From: Paenibacillus montanisoli
GTDB taxonomy: Bacteria; Bacillota; Bacilli; Paenibacillales; Paenibacillaceae
Assembly (NCBI RefSeq): GCF_003268025.1
Contig: NZ_QLUW01000003.1
Location: 744,001-808,000 of the forward strand
Direction of reading: 5' to 3'
DNA: 64,000 bases
Positions 8,177-17,446 of the stretch are shown piece by piece. The notes under the pieces were generated by a model, which made no database searches, was not told the DNA's origin, and worked only from the letters and a program-made list of their open reading frames with translations. A program made the translations under genes and the position numbers. How positions within the stretch are numbered: the first letter of the stretch is position 1; each line of letters opens with the position of its first letter.

Positions 8177-9931
8177 ATGCGCAAAACAAAAATCGTATGT
8201 ACGATCGGACCTTCCAGCGAATCGCTGGAAAACACGAAAAAACTGATCAATGCCGGCATGAACGTCGCGCGTCTTAACTTCTCGCACGGCGACTTCGAGG
8301 AGCACGGCAACCGGATCAAGAACATCCGCCAAGCGTGCGCGGAGCTAGGCAAAACCGTAGCGATCCTTCTGGACACGAAGGGTCCGGAAATCCGCCTCGG
8401 CAAACTGAAAGAAGAGCCGATTGAACTCGTTCAAGGCGAGACGATTACGCTGACGACGGAAGAGATCTTGGGAGACAAAAACCGTATCCCGGTAACTTAC
8501 TCGAATCTTCCGGAAGACGTTGAAGTCGGTTCGACGATTTTGATCGATGACGGCTTGATCGGCTTGACCGTTGAAGAAGTTCAAGGCACGGAGATTCTTT
8601 GCCGCATCGTGAACAGCGGTCCGATCAAGAGCAAGAAGGGCGTAAACGTGCCGGGCGTTCATATTTCGCTCCCGGGCATTACCGAGAAAGACGCAAACGA
8701 TATCGTATTCGGCATCGAGCAAGGCATTGACTTCATTGCGGCCTCTTTCGTACGTAAAGCAACGGACGTGCTTGAAATTCGCGAGCTGCTGGAGAAGCAC
8801 AACGCGAGCTACATTCAAATTATTTCGAAAATCGAAAACCAGCAAGGCGTGGACAACCTCGATGAAATTCTTGAAGTGTCCGACGGGCTGATGGTTGCCC
8901 GCGGCGACCTCGGCGTTGAAATTCCGGCTGAAGAAGTGCCGCTGGTGCAGAAGAAAATGATCCAGAAGTGTAACCTGGCCGGCAAACCGGTTATTACGGC
9001 TACGCAAATGCTGGATTCCATGCAGCGCAACCCTCGTCCGACCCGTGCGGAAGCGAGCGACGTGGCGAATGCGATCTTCGACGGTACGGATGCGATCATG
9101 CTCTCCGGTGAAACGGCTGCAGGCAAATACCCGGTTGAATCGGTGCAAACGATGTCCCGTATCGCGATGCGGGCGGAATCCGCGCTGGAATACCGCGAGA
9201 TTTTCGCGAAGCAGGCAAGAGCGCAGCAAACGACGGTAACGGAAGCGATCAGCCAAGCGGTTGCCAACTCGGCGCTTGATTTGAGCGCTAAGGCGATCAT
9301 CACGTCGACGGAGAGCGGCTATACGGCGCGCATGGTGTCCAAATACCGTCCGAAGTCGCCGGTCATTGCCGTTACGCCGCAAGAACAAGTGATGCGCCGC
9401 CTGGCTCTTATCTGGGGCGTTATCCCGGTTCTCGGCACGCCTGCCGAAACAACGGATGAAATGTTCGATATCGCCGTGCAAGGCGGCATCAACTCCGGTA
9501 TCGTGAAGCTTGGCGATACGGTTATTATTACGGCTGGCGTACCGGTTGGACGCTCCGGCTCGACGAACCTGATCAAGATCCACACGATCGGCGAAATGCT
9601 CGCTAAAGGTCAAGGCATCGGCAGCCAAAGCGCGACGGGTAAAATCGTTATCGCACGTACGCCGCAAGAGGCGATCGCAAAGACGACGGCAGGCTCCATT
9701 CTCGTGACCGTATCCACTGACCGCGAATATATGCCTGCGATACAGAAGGCGGCAGCCGTCATTACGGAGCAAGGCGGCATTACTAGCCATGCTGCGATCG
9801 TAGCTCTTAACCTTGGCATCCCGGTCGTTCTGGGCGTTCAGAACGCGCTTGAGCTTCTGCATGACGGCATGGAAGTTACCGTTTATGCCGAAGTCGGCGT
9901 CATTTACTCCGGGCAAGCGAAAGTATTGTAA
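8177..9931 (+). CDS. pyk: pyruvate kinase
   Basis: It converts phosphoenolpyruvate and ADP to pyruvate and ATP, the last step of glycolysis. The sequence shows [13 protein letters not shown] at the start, NFSHG, the substrate loop DTKGPEIR, the signature [10 protein letters not shown] and MVARGDLG. The C-terminus carries the extra PEP-utiliser-like domain found in Bacillus and Geobacillus enzymes ([11 protein letters not shown], about residues 530-545). The length of 584 fits that type. The ATG at 8177 has ACGGAGGA 12 bases upstream; the in-frame GTG at 8144 lacks a site. A terminator follows. Confidence 0.97.
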   Translation: MRKTKIVCTIGPSSESLENTKKLINAGMNVARLNFSHGDFEEHGNRIKNIRQACAELGKTVAILLDTKGPEIRLGKLKEEPIELVQGETITLTTEEILGDKNRIPVTYSNLPEDVEVGSTILIDDGLIGLTVEEVQGTEILCRIVNSGPIKSKKGVNVPGVHISLPGITEKDANDIVFGIEQGIDFIAASFVRKATDVLEIRELLEKHNASYIQIISKIENQQGVDNLDEILEVSDGLMVARGDLGVEIPAEEVPLVQKKMIQKCNLAGKPVITATQMLDSMQRNPRPTRAEASDVANAIFDGTDAIMLSGETAAGKYPVESVQTMSRIAMRAESALEYREIFAKQARAQQTTVTEAISQAVANSALDLSAKAIITSTESGYTARMVSKYRPKSPVIAVTPQEQVMRRLALIWGVIPVLGTPAETTDEMFDIAVQGGINSGIVKLGDTVIITAGVPVGRSGSTNLIKIHTIGEMLAKGQGIGSQSATGKIVIARTPQEAIAKTTAGSILVTVSTDREYMPAIQKAAAVITEQGGITSHAAIVALNLGIPVVLGVQNALELLHDGMEVTVYAEVGVIYSGQAKVL

Positions 9932-9945
9932 TCCCGAAGCATTCG

Positions 9946-9976
9946 AAGCGATGGCGCGCAGGCGCCGTCGCTTTTT
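9946..9976 (+). terminator. rho-independent terminator after pyk
   Basis: AAGCGATGGCGC and GCGCCGTCGCTT form a 12-bp stem with one G-T wobble, followed by TTTTTG. It ends the accD-accA-pyk transcript. Confidence 0.85.
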
Positions 9977-9999
9977 GTTCAAATGAGGGGGATCGATCT

Positions 10000-10536
10000 A
10001 TGAAGGATAAAGCAGGAAGCGAGATGCTCTGGCATTTGCATCCGCTTCGGGTCCGGTATCAGGAAACCGATCAGATGGGCGTCGTCTTCCATGGCAATTA
10101 CGTCACCTGGTTCGAAATCGGCCGAACGGAGTTCGTCCGTGCCTTCGGGATGTCCTATGAGGCCGCCGAGAAGCAGGGGCTGCTGCTTCCGGTCGTCGAT
10201 TTGGATTGCGCCTACCACTCGCCTGCCCGTTATGACGAAGCCGTTATCGTCTGCACGAGATTGGAGCAGTTCTCGCCGATTCGAATCTCGTTCCGATCGG
10301 AAATCCGCCTCGTTCATGAAGCGGATGCGGCATGGACACAGCATGGCCCCGGCGCGCAGTGGTTTCGGGGGGAGGAACCGCCAGGCAAGCTTCTCGTGAG
10401 CGGCGGGACGCGGCATGTATGGGTGAACCGGGAATGGCGTCCCACACGTCTGGATAAACAGATGCCGGAGCTGTACGGGTTTATGGATTCCGCCTCGCGC
10501 GGAATCGTGCCGGATACCGGGAAAGGAGGCAGCTGA
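10000..10536 (+). CDS. acyl-CoA thioesterase, YbgC/4-hydroxybenzoyl-CoA thioesterase type
   Basis: This is a single hotdog-fold enzyme expected to hydrolyse acyl-CoA thioesters in the cytoplasm. The active-site region is clear: RYQETDQMGVVFHGNYVTWFE, with the Asp and the HGNY motif of the YbgC subfamily at about residues 21-38. The protein has 178 residues, longer than the usual 130-150, because of a C-terminal extension after about residue 155. The ATG follows GAGGGGGATCG. It ends one base before fxsA, so the two are probably co-transcribed. The substrate cannot be told. Confidence 0.88.
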   Translation: MKDKAGSEMLWHLHPLRVRYQETDQMGVVFHGNYVTWFEIGRTEFVRAFGMSYEAAEKQGLLLPVVDLDCAYHSPARYDEAVIVCTRLEQFSPIRISFRSEIRLVHEADAAWTQHGPGAQWFRGEEPPGKLLVSGGTRHVWVNREWRPTRLDKQMPELYGFMDSASRGIVPDTGKGGS

Positions 10537-10537
10537 C

Positions 10538-10930
10538 ATGTTAAAATGGCTCGTAGCCGCTATTATTATCGTGCCCGCCGTGGAAATGTGGGGCATCATC
10601 CAGATGGGCCAACTCATAGGCGGTTGGCTCACCTTTGGCCTTATACTATTAACCGGCTTTGCCGGCGCGCAGCTGGCTAGACGGGAAGGCCGCAAAGCGA
10701 TCATGGACGTGCAAACTCAGATCCAGAACGGCCGGCCGCCGGGTCACGCGATGCTAAACGGCGTCTGCGTGCTTATCGGGGGTTTGCTGCTGCTGATGCC
10801 CGGTTTCTTTACGGACATCGTAGGCGCCACGCTGCTGCTTCCGATCACCCGTCCTTTCTATCGGATGCTGATGCTCCGTTGGCTGGAGCAGAAGCTCCGT
10901 AACGGCTCATTGACGATTCGCAGAAGATGA
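10538..10930 (+). CDS. fxsA: FxsA family membrane protein
   Basis: The 130-residue protein has hydrophobic segments at about residues 3-20, 25-45 and 70-98 and a basic C-terminus. It matches the FxsA (YtzA) family, named from the E. coli protein that relieves F-exclusion of phage T7; the function in Firmicutes is unknown. Conserved features include the GW-T/G-A region with RREGRKA and the GxLLLMPGFFTDIVG stretch. Its place near pyk and ytvI matches B. subtilis. GGAGGC lies just upstream of the ATG. Confidence 0.9.
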   Translation: MLKWLVAAIIIVPAVEMWGIIQMGQLIGGWLTFGLILLTGFAGAQLARREGRKAIMDVQTQIQNGRPPGHAMLNGVCVLIGGLLLLMPGFFTDIVGATLLLPITRPFYRMLMLRWLEQKLRNGSLTIRRR

Positions 10931-10964
10931 AAAAGCAGCTTGGCTCCCGGCCAAGCTGCTTTCT
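10931..10964. terminator. bidirectional terminator between fxsA and ytvI
   Basis: AAAGCAGCTTGGC and GCCAAGCTGCTTT pair perfectly around a five-base loop, with A-rich and T-rich flanks. It can end both converging transcripts. Confidence 0.85.
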
Positions 10965-10965
10965 G

Positions 10966-12090
10966 TCAAGGCCGTTTACTCGGTCCGCGAACGACAAACC
11001 AATATAAATCCCGAAACACATTCGCCCTATGTATGGCCGTCAAGATGATTAATGATACTGGCCCGACGATGAGGCCGAGCACCCCGAACAATTTCAACCC
11101 GACAAACATGGAGATGAGCGTAGGAAGCGCTTCGAGGCCGACGCTGCTGGCGAGCACCTTCGGCTCAATCATTTGCCTTGCAACGAGGATGACCCCGTAT
11201 AGAATCGATAGGCCGATGCCTAGCGAAACGTCCCCATAGATAAACGTATATGCAATCCACGGCACCATCGCAGCCCCGACGCCTAAGTATGGAAGCAAGT
11301 CGACAAGCCCGATCAGCATGCCGATCGTCACGGCATATTCAACCCGCAGGATAAGCAGCCCGACCGTTACGACGATTGCGGTGATGGAAATCATGATGAA
11401 CTGCGCGCGCAAGTACCCGAACAACGCTTTCTGCAAATCCGCCCATACGACGGCCGTTGACTTGCGGATGCCTGCCGGGAACCATTGCGACAGGCGGTTT
11501 ACGTGCACCTGCCAGTCTTTTCCGATAAAGAACGCGGCCAGCATGACGACGATCATGATCGTCGCGAAATTAGGCAGCCACGTAATAATGTTCACGATGC
11601 TATTAAGGAAATACGTAATAATATCCGTACTCTTCTGGGCCAGCAGGTTTGCGGTGTCCGTTATCCGGGAATTGATCGTTTCCTGATATTTCGGGTTATC
11701 CTGGTAGAATGCGTTCAGCTTCTCGATCAAATCTTGCACCAACGGCGAAGCGACAATGGTCTCGAACTGGTCGCGCCACCAGTCGATGGAGCTGCTGATC
11801 GTTTTGGACAGATGAATGATTTCGACGACAATCCGCGTGACTAGGGCGGAGACGATCGTTACCATCGCGGTCACAAACAGAACCAACGTGACCGATACGC
11901 CGAGCCAGCGCGGCACTTTCAGCTTCGTTTGAAGTAAATTGACGATTGGATTGATGGCATAGGCAAGCAGCCAGCCGAGCAGAAACGGATAAATGAGCGG
12001 AGTTACGTAGATGACGGCAAGCACGAAGCCGATTAATCCGGCGATGATCAGCACGGTGCGCCAAATACGTTTCCAGATGATACGGTCCAT
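10966..12090 (-). CDS. ytvI: sporulation integral membrane protein YtvI (AI-2E transporter family)
   Basis: The 374-residue polytopic protein has paired N-terminal helices (about 13-50 and 60-85), an amphipathic central region (about 90-150) and a hydrophobic C-terminal half with the family motif DLLPYLGVG. The family includes YdbI/PerM-type permeases. YtvI is the Bacillus member needed for proper sporulation, and it lies between fxsA and citZ there as here. The transported substrate is unknown. A second family member is at the right end of the window. Confidence 0.85.
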   Translation of the reverse strand: MDRIIWKRIWRTVLIIAGLIGFVLAVIYVTPLIYPFLLGWLLAYAINPIVNLLQTKLKVPRWLGVSVTLVLFVTAMVTIVSALVTRIVVEIIHLSKTISSSIDWWRDQFETIVASPLVQDLIEKLNAFYQDNPKYQETINSRITDTANLLAQKSTDIITYFLNSIVNIITWLPNFATIMIVVMLAAFFIGKDWQVHVNRLSQWFPAGIRKSTAVVWADLQKALFGYLRAQFIMISITAIVVTVGLLILRVEYAVTIGMLIGLVDLLPYLGVGAAMVPWIAYTFIYGDVSLGIGLSILYGVILVARQMIEPKVLASSVGLEALPTLISMFVGLKLFGVLGLIVGPVSLIILTAIHRANVFRDLYWFVVRGPSKRP

Positions 12091-12207
12091 ACGGCGATCA
12101 CTCCTTCGGTGTTGAAAACAGGTAAAACTTTCCCCTACTTATTGTATAATTGTAGCATAGGCTATATTGCGGTGTTTATTAAAAAAAATATGGGCAAGCG
12201 CGTGCGT

Positions 12208-12261
12208 CTTCACATCCCCTTAACAAATGGTTAATAGGGCACAAACATTCAAAAGAGATAA
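12208..12261 (+). promoter_or_regulatory. Pho-box-like array and -10 element upstream of ppk
   Basis: Four hexamers occur at an exact 11-base period: TTCACA (12208-12213), TTAACA (12219-12224), TTAATA (12230-12235) and CAAACA (12241-12246), each separated by five bases. PhoP of B. subtilis binds direct repeats of TT(A/C/T)ACA with this spacing. A -10-like GATAAT (12256-12261) follows ten bases later. The third and fourth units are imperfect. This points to PhoPR control of ppk. Confidence 0.6.
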
Positions 12262-12293
12262 TTGGGATATTCAACAACCAGGAGGACCCCGGA

Positions 12294-14351
12294 ATGAACA
12301 AACCTACGTCCCCATACGTGAACCGCGACTTGAGCTGGATCGAGTTTAACCGCAGAGTGCTTGAGGAAGCGCAGGACCCCGACAATCCGCTGCTCGAGCG
12401 GGCCAAATTTCTAGCGATCGTGTCCAGCAATTTGGATGAGTTTATGAGCGTGCGCGTGGCCGGGATACAAGATCAAATGAAAGCCGGCTACACGAAGCGT
12501 GATTTTACCGGATATACGCCAGCAGGCCTTTGGAAACGGCTTATGAAGAGGACGGACCAAATGGTGACTGAGCAGTACAGGACGTTTCGCGAGGTGCTGC
12601 GCGGACTGGCCAAAGAAGGCATTTGCTTCCGGCCGATCGAAGAATTAAGCGCCCATCAGCTTAAAGCGGTAGATGAGTATTTCCGCGACATCGTATTCCC
12701 GGTGCTGACGCCGATGGCCGTCGACCAAAGCCGGCCGTTTCCGTTGCTCCGTACGAAAGAATTGTATCTGTCCGTCATTCTCGGGCGCGAGAATATGCCG
12801 GAGGAGGAAGAGCCTTATTTTGCGATCGTTCAGGTGCCGTCGATTCTGCAGCGTTTCGTATCGGTGCCTGGAAGGGTAAACAGTAAGAAAAATGAGTTCA
12901 TTCTGCTGGAGGATCTCATTGAACGGCACATCAACAACTTGTTTAACGGTTATACGACGATTGCGGTGGATCCGTTTCGTTTAACGCGAAACGCTGATTT
13001 GACGCTCAACGAAGAAGGCGCGGAGGATTTGCTGGAGGAGATCGAGAAGGAGCTTCGCCGGCGCAGATGGGGGCTGCCGGTTCGATTGGAGTACGGCAAG
13101 GGTATACATCCCTATGCGCTTCAAATGCTTAAGGAGGAGCTGGAGCTGGGGGAAAATCTGTTCGAAATCGACGGACCGCTGGATCTAAGCTTCCTGATGC
13201 GTTTCGCAAGCTCTCTTCCGCAATACGAATCGCTTCATTTTGAGCGGATTGAACCGGTGTACCCGCAGGAGTTTGACCAATCGGACGATATGTTTGCGGT
13301 TATCCGGCAGGAAGATGTGCTTGTTTATCACCCATACGAGTCGTTTGAATCGGTGAGCGATTTCGTTACGGAGGCGGCTCAAGACCCCGATGTGCTGGCT
13401 ATCAAAATGACTTTGTACCGGGTAAGCGGGCAATCCGCGCTCGTACAAGCGCTGGCGATGGCGGCGGAATCGGGCAAGCAAGTGACGGTTGTCGTCGAAT
13501 TGAAGGCGCGGTTTGACGAAGAGCGGAATATCGCATGGGCGCGGCAGCTGGAGAAAGCAGGCTGTCACGTCGTATACGGTCTGGTCGGCTTGAAAACGCA
13601 TGCCAAGATTACGCTCGTCGTCCGCAGGGAGCAAGGCGTGCTGCGCCGATATGTTCATGTAGGCACAGGCAACTACAACGACAATACGGCAAAGCTGTAT
13701 ACGGACATCGGCTTATTCACGGCTCACCCGGTCATCGGCGCCGACGCTTCGGCTTTGTTTAATGAAGTCACCGGCTATTCATCGCCGTATGAATGGAAGG
13801 CCTTCGGCGTGGCGCCGTCGGATTTGAAGCAGAAACTGTTTAGTCTGATTGACCGGGAGAAAGCCCATGCGGCTGCAGGCAAGCCGGCGCATATCATAGC
13901 AAAAATGAACAGCCTGTCGAATCAAGAAATGATCGATAAGCTGTATGAGGCGTCGCAGGCCGGCGTGAAGATCGAGCTGATCGTTCGCGGCGTGTGCTGC
14001 TTGAGGCCCGGCGTACCGGGGCTGAGCAGCAATATTCGTGTCATTAGCATCGTTGACCGGTTTCTGGAGCACTCCCGCATCATTTATTTCCGCAACGGGG
14101 GAGAAGAAGAGGTTTACCTGTCCAGTGCCGACTGGATGACGCGCAATTTAACGCGCCGGATCGAATTGATGTGTCCCGTCTTCGACGCGAGGCTGCGCAA
14201 AATGCTCATTAATGTGCTTCGGCTGAATCTCGACGACAATAAGAAAGCGCGCGAGCTTCAGCCGAACGGCAACTATGAGCCCGTCCATAACGAATTGCCA
14301 GTACTGCGAAGCCAGTTCCAGGCGAAGGACATCCGCATATGGAAAACTTAG
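12294..14351 (+). CDS. ppk: polyphosphate kinase 1
   Basis: It reversibly moves the terminal phosphate of ATP onto polyphosphate and is usually membrane-associated. Family features are the N-terminal NRDLSWIEFNRRVLEEA, a central helical domain, and two phospholipase-D-like catalytic domains. LKTHAKITLV holds the histidine expected to be phosphorylated, and YVHVGTGNYN and RIELMCPV are also present. The length of 685 is typical. The ATG follows AGGAGGACCCCGGA. It converges with ppx and their 3' ends overlap by 4 bases, so the polymer-making and polymer-degrading genes are paired. A Pho-box-like array lies 50-90 bases upstream. Confidence 0.96.
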   Translation: MNKPTSPYVNRDLSWIEFNRRVLEEAQDPDNPLLERAKFLAIVSSNLDEFMSVRVAGIQDQMKAGYTKRDFTGYTPAGLWKRLMKRTDQMVTEQYRTFREVLRGLAKEGICFRPIEELSAHQLKAVDEYFRDIVFPVLTPMAVDQSRPFPLLRTKELYLSVILGRENMPEEEEPYFAIVQVPSILQRFVSVPGRVNSKKNEFILLEDLIERHINNLFNGYTTIAVDPFRLTRNADLTLNEEGAEDLLEEIEKELRRRRWGLPVRLEYGKGIHPYALQMLKEELELGENLFEIDGPLDLSFLMRFASSLPQYESLHFERIEPVYPQEFDQSDDMFAVIRQEDVLVYHPYESFESVSDFVTEAAQDPDVLAIKMTLYRVSGQSALVQALAMAAESGKQVTVVVELKARFDEERNIAWARQLEKAGCHVVYGLVGLKTHAKITLVVRREQGVLRRYVHVGTGNYNDNTAKLYTDIGLFTAHPVIGADASALFNEVTGYSSPYEWKAFGVAPSDLKQKLFSLIDREKAHAAAGKPAHIIAKMNSLSNQEMIDKLYEASQAGVKIELIVRGVCCLRPGVPGLSSNIRVISIVDRFLEHSRIIYFRNGGEEEVYLSSADWMTRNLTRRIELMCPVFDARLRKMLINVLRLNLDDNKKARELQPNGNYEPVHNELPVLRSQFQAKDIRIWKT

Positions 14352-15877
14352 CGGTAGTCCGGCGGATGAAGGACGGGGGTTAATCCCCATTGTTTCTTGA
14401 AATCGGCGGCCAGCGCATCGACTTCCTTTCGCTCGAGAGCAATCATGCCTTCGGCGCGGATGGCGCGCAGATGAAGCTTGCCGCCCGAAATCTCAATGCC
14501 GAGCTTCGCGATGGCTTGGGTTTCGCTGCGGTCCAGCGCAATGGCCAGCTGAAGCAAGGTTCCGAGCTTGCAGATGAACGTGATCTCTTCATCGCCCAGC
14601 AGCGGCTTATAAGCCGTCGCGATTTGTTTGACGCGGTTTTTCCCTTTATAGGAAGCGATCGCTGCGCACATCAGCAGCTCCATATGCGACAGACCGTTGA
14701 TATGCGAGTTGATCATCAGGTAAAAGGTATGTTTGCGATAGTCGTAGTAATCGATGCTTGCGCCGATCCGGTGAAGAATGGAGGCAACGTCGAGCAGCAG
14801 CCGGGCTTGGACCGGAGACTGCAGCTGGTATTGGAGCATATCCATTAAGCTGAGCGCGATCCGGTTGACTTGGGACGTATGCTGCATCGGCGCTTCGGGG
14901 TGCAGGGCGGCCAAATTGTTGACGCTGTACGTGAGTACGTCGTCAAGCCGCGGCCGCTCCGGAAAGCGAGTCGCGAAGAATAAGCCGTCGCGCAGCCCCG
15001 CGCCGCAGACGATATAATGCGACGCGCCGATATGCCGGAAGATCGCGCGCAGGATCGCAAGGCCGGGCACGATGATATCGACCCTGTCCTTCGACAAGCC
15101 GGGAATCTTGCTTCTTTTCTCAAGCGGCTCCTTGCGCAGCAGTTCAAATAAATCATCCGCCGATTGCATCATGATCGGATAATTGTTCGTGCTTTCAAAC
15201 GGGTATTTGCTGTATGCCTGATGCACTTTCCCGAGCGCGCGGGCCGTTCCTCCGACGCCGACGAGCGGCAGGCCGGGGATCCCTTTGAGCCAGGCTTCGC
15301 CATGAGCGGCTTCAGCCACATGCTGCTCCAGCTCGCGAAGCTGCTGGTCGGATAGCATGCCGCCTTTGGCGAAAAGCCGTGTCATGCTGACGCTGCCGAA
15401 CGGGAACGAGACGGATTGGACAAGCGTGCGGTCTTTAAACAGCGATACCTCCGTGCTTCCGCCGCCGATGTCGATCAGAAATCCGTCCCGTACCGCCATG
15501 GAATTAATCATGCCGAGAAAGCCGTAGCCGGCTTCTTCTTCGCCTGTCAGAAGCTCGATCGGCAAGCCTGTTTTTGCTTCGATTCGGTGCAGGATTTCGT
15601 TGCGGTTCGACGCATTGCGGATAGCTGCCGTCGCGACGGCGCGAATATGTCCGGTGCGGTGATGCGCACATATTAATCTGAAATGATTGATCATGTCGAC
15701 AAGCTCGTCGATCGTTTCCGACGGCAATGATCCTTCGTCGTTTAGTCGTTCGCTAAGTCGCGCGGCTCGCTTGCTCCCGTCAATGACACGCTGGGCGCCT
15801 CCGGAGGTTCGTTCATAGATGACTAGCCTGATGGAGTTGGAGCCGATGTCGATTATGCCGATGCGCTGTTCCGTCAT
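14348..15877 (-). CDS. ppx: Ppx/GppA exopolyphosphatase family protein
   Basis: This is an ASKHA-fold phosphatase that removes terminal phosphate from polyphosphate or converts pppGpp to ppGpp. The nucleotide-binding loops are clear: IGIIDIGSNSIRLVIYE near the N-terminus and GFLIDIGGGSTEVSLF around residues 134-150. The C-terminal third (about 310-509) matches the helical HD-like domain of long Ppx proteins. The length of 509 fits exopolyphosphatase better than the short Ppx1 type. Pairing with ppk supports polyphosphate as substrate. Activity on pppGpp cannot be excluded. Confidence 0.9.
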   Translation of the reverse strand: MTEQRIGIIDIGSNSIRLVIYERTSGGAQRVIDGSKRAARLSERLNDEGSLPSETIDELVDMINHFRLICAHHRTGHIRAVATAAIRNASNRNEILHRIEAKTGLPIELLTGEEEAGYGFLGMINSMAVRDGFLIDIGGGSTEVSLFKDRTLVQSVSFPFGSVSMTRLFAKGGMLSDQQLRELEQHVAEAAHGEAWLKGIPGLPLVGVGGTARALGKVHQAYSKYPFESTNNYPIMMQSADDLFELLRKEPLEKRSKIPGLSKDRVDIIVPGLAILRAIFRHIGASHYIVCGAGLRDGLFFATRFPERPRLDDVLTYSVNNLAALHPEAPMQHTSQVNRIALSLMDMLQYQLQSPVQARLLLDVASILHRIGASIDYYDYRKHTFYLMINSHINGLSHMELLMCAAIASYKGKNRVKQIATAYKPLLGDEEITFICKLGTLLQLAIALDRSETQAIAKLGIEISGGKLHLRAIRAEGMIALERKEVDALAADFKKQWGLTPVLHPPDYR

Positions 15878-16039
15878 AGATAAGCCCCCTTGTGATTCGC
15901 GTTGGCTGTTTCCGGTCTATTATCACATCTTACCATTTGTCCGGCGCCGCAATAAAGTGCTGATCGTCGTGGGTAAAATCACAGGATTTAGGGAAAGATC
16001 AATGCAGGTGAAATCGAAGAAAAAACCTTTATGGTGCCG

Positions 16040-16094
16040 ATAAAGCAATTTTATGTCCGATTTTGTTCACTTCGCGGTCGAAATCCGATATGAT
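16040..16094 (+). promoter_or_regulatory. citZ promoter with CcpC-like dyad
   Basis: TTCACT (16066-16071), a 17-base spacer and TATGAT (16089-16094) form a sigma-A-type promoter about 90 bases before citZ. Upstream lies ATAA-N7-TTAT (16040-16054), the dyad described for CcpC, the citrate-responsive LysR-type regulator of citB and citZ in Bacillus. The rest of the 300-base gap holds no open frame of note. Confidence 0.5.
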
Positions 16095-16181
16095 TAAAGC
16101 GACGATACGGAACTCGAATCCAATTATTGTTATCTGTTACTCCACGATTACTTATAAAAAGAGGCTAAAGGAGAGAGAAAC

Positions 16182-17294
16182 ATGACAGCAACCAAAGGTC
16201 TGGAAGGCATTGTCGCAACGACATCCTCGATCAGCTCGATCATCGACGGCGTTCTGACATATCGCGGCATCGACATCGATGATCTTGCGGAGCACGCTTC
16301 TTTTGAAGAAGTAGCATACTTATTATGGTACGGCAAGCTGCCGAACCAATCCGAATTGGACGGATTGATTGGACAAATTGGCGAATACGCCGTTTTACCG
16401 GCACAAGTTATTGAACAGCTTAAGCTGTTCCCTAAAAATACAAATTCGATGGCAGCGCTTCGTACAGCGGTTTCAAGCCTTGCGTTGTACGACGAGTCCG
16501 CGAACGACATGTCGCATGAAGCGAACCTTAAGAAAGCAATCAAAATTCAAGCCCAAGTTCCGACGCTTGTTGCCGCATTTGCGCGTATCCGCAATGGCCA
16601 AGAGCCGGTAGCTCCGAAGAAGGGCGCAACCATCGCTTACAATTTCCTATATATGCTTACAGGCCAAGAGCCGGATCAAGTTGCTGTGAAAGCACTGGAT
16701 CAAGCGCTTGTTCTGCATGCGGATCACGAGTTGAACGCTTCCACATTCGCAGCGCGCGTTACGGTCGCGACGCTGTCGGATATTTATTCCGGCGTAACTT
16801 CCGCGATCGGCGCACTGAAAGGACCTCTTCACGGCGGCGCCAACGAAGCCGTTATGGTGATGCTTGAAGAGATCGGTTCGTTCGACAACGTGGAATCCTA
16901 TATCAACGCGAAACTCGCGAACAAAGAGAAAATCATGGGCTTCGGCCATCGCGTGTACAAGGGTGGCGACCCGCGCGCCAAGCATTTGCAGAAGATGTCC
17001 CGCGAGCTCGGCAAGTTGACGGGCAACATGGAGCTGTACGAAATGTCCGTCAAAATCGAAGAGATCGTAACCGGACAAAAAGGACTGAAGCCGAACGTTG
17101 ACTTCTATTCCGCTTCCGTCTACACAACGCTGCAAATTCCGCGCGACCTGTTCACGCCGATCTTCGCGATCAGCCGTGCTTCGGGATGGACGGCGCACAT
17201 TCTCGAGCAATACGAGAATAACCGCCTGATTCGTCCGCGCGCCGAGTACACAGGCCCGGTTGACCAGAAGGTAACGCCTATTACGCAGCGTTAA
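16182..17294 (+). CDS. citZ: citrate synthase
   Basis: It condenses acetyl-CoA and oxaloacetate to citrate, the entry step of the TCA cycle. The type II short form (370 residues) shows active-site histidines in LHADHELNAS and GFGHRVYKGGDPRA, the LHGGANEAV motif, and the catalytic Asp in NVDFYSASVY. The ATG follows AAAGGAGAGAGAAAC. It heads the citZ-icd-mdh cluster, in the same order as B. subtilis. A CcpC-like dyad lies upstream, and a long hairpin separates it from icd. Confidence 0.97.
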   Translation: MTATKGLEGIVATTSSISSIIDGVLTYRGIDIDDLAEHASFEEVAYLLWYGKLPNQSELDGLIGQIGEYAVLPAQVIEQLKLFPKNTNSMAALRTAVSSLALYDESANDMSHEANLKKAIKIQAQVPTLVAAFARIRNGQEPVAPKKGATIAYNFLYMLTGQEPDQVAVKALDQALVLHADHELNASTFAARVTVATLSDIYSGVTSAIGALKGPLHGGANEAVMVMLEEIGSFDNVESYINAKLANKEKIMGFGHRVYKGGDPRAKHLQKMSRELGKLTGNMELYEMSVKIEEIVTGQKGLKPNVDFYSASVYTTLQIPRDLFTPIFAISRASGWTAHILEQYENNRLIRPRAEYTGPVDQKVTPITQR

Positions 17295-17346
17295 TCGCAC
17301 GAAGTCATTCGGCGTCAACAGGCACAGCCTGATGCCGCCTTCCCAT

Positions 17347-17396
17347 TGACGGGGTGCCGGCGCACAGCCGCGAGGCTGTGAAGCCGGCTCCCGTCA
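17347..17396 (+). other. long hairpin in the citZ-icd gap
   Basis: Three helical blocks pair in order around a GCGA loop: TGACGGG with CCCGTCA, GCCGGC with GCCGGC, and CACAGCC with GGCTGTG, with only 1-2 unpaired bases between blocks. There is no T-run after it, so it is unlikely to be a full terminator. It could stabilise or process the polycistronic mRNA. Confidence 0.75.
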
Positions 17397-17446
17397 TGTT
17401 ATGTATACCGTTTGGATCAAGCACATATCTTAGGAGGAATTCATTC

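Noticed and set aside
8345-9982. 545-codon open frame antisense to pyk
   Set aside because: Same reason: biased composition, no ribosome binding site, and it fully covers a certain pyruvate kinase gene.
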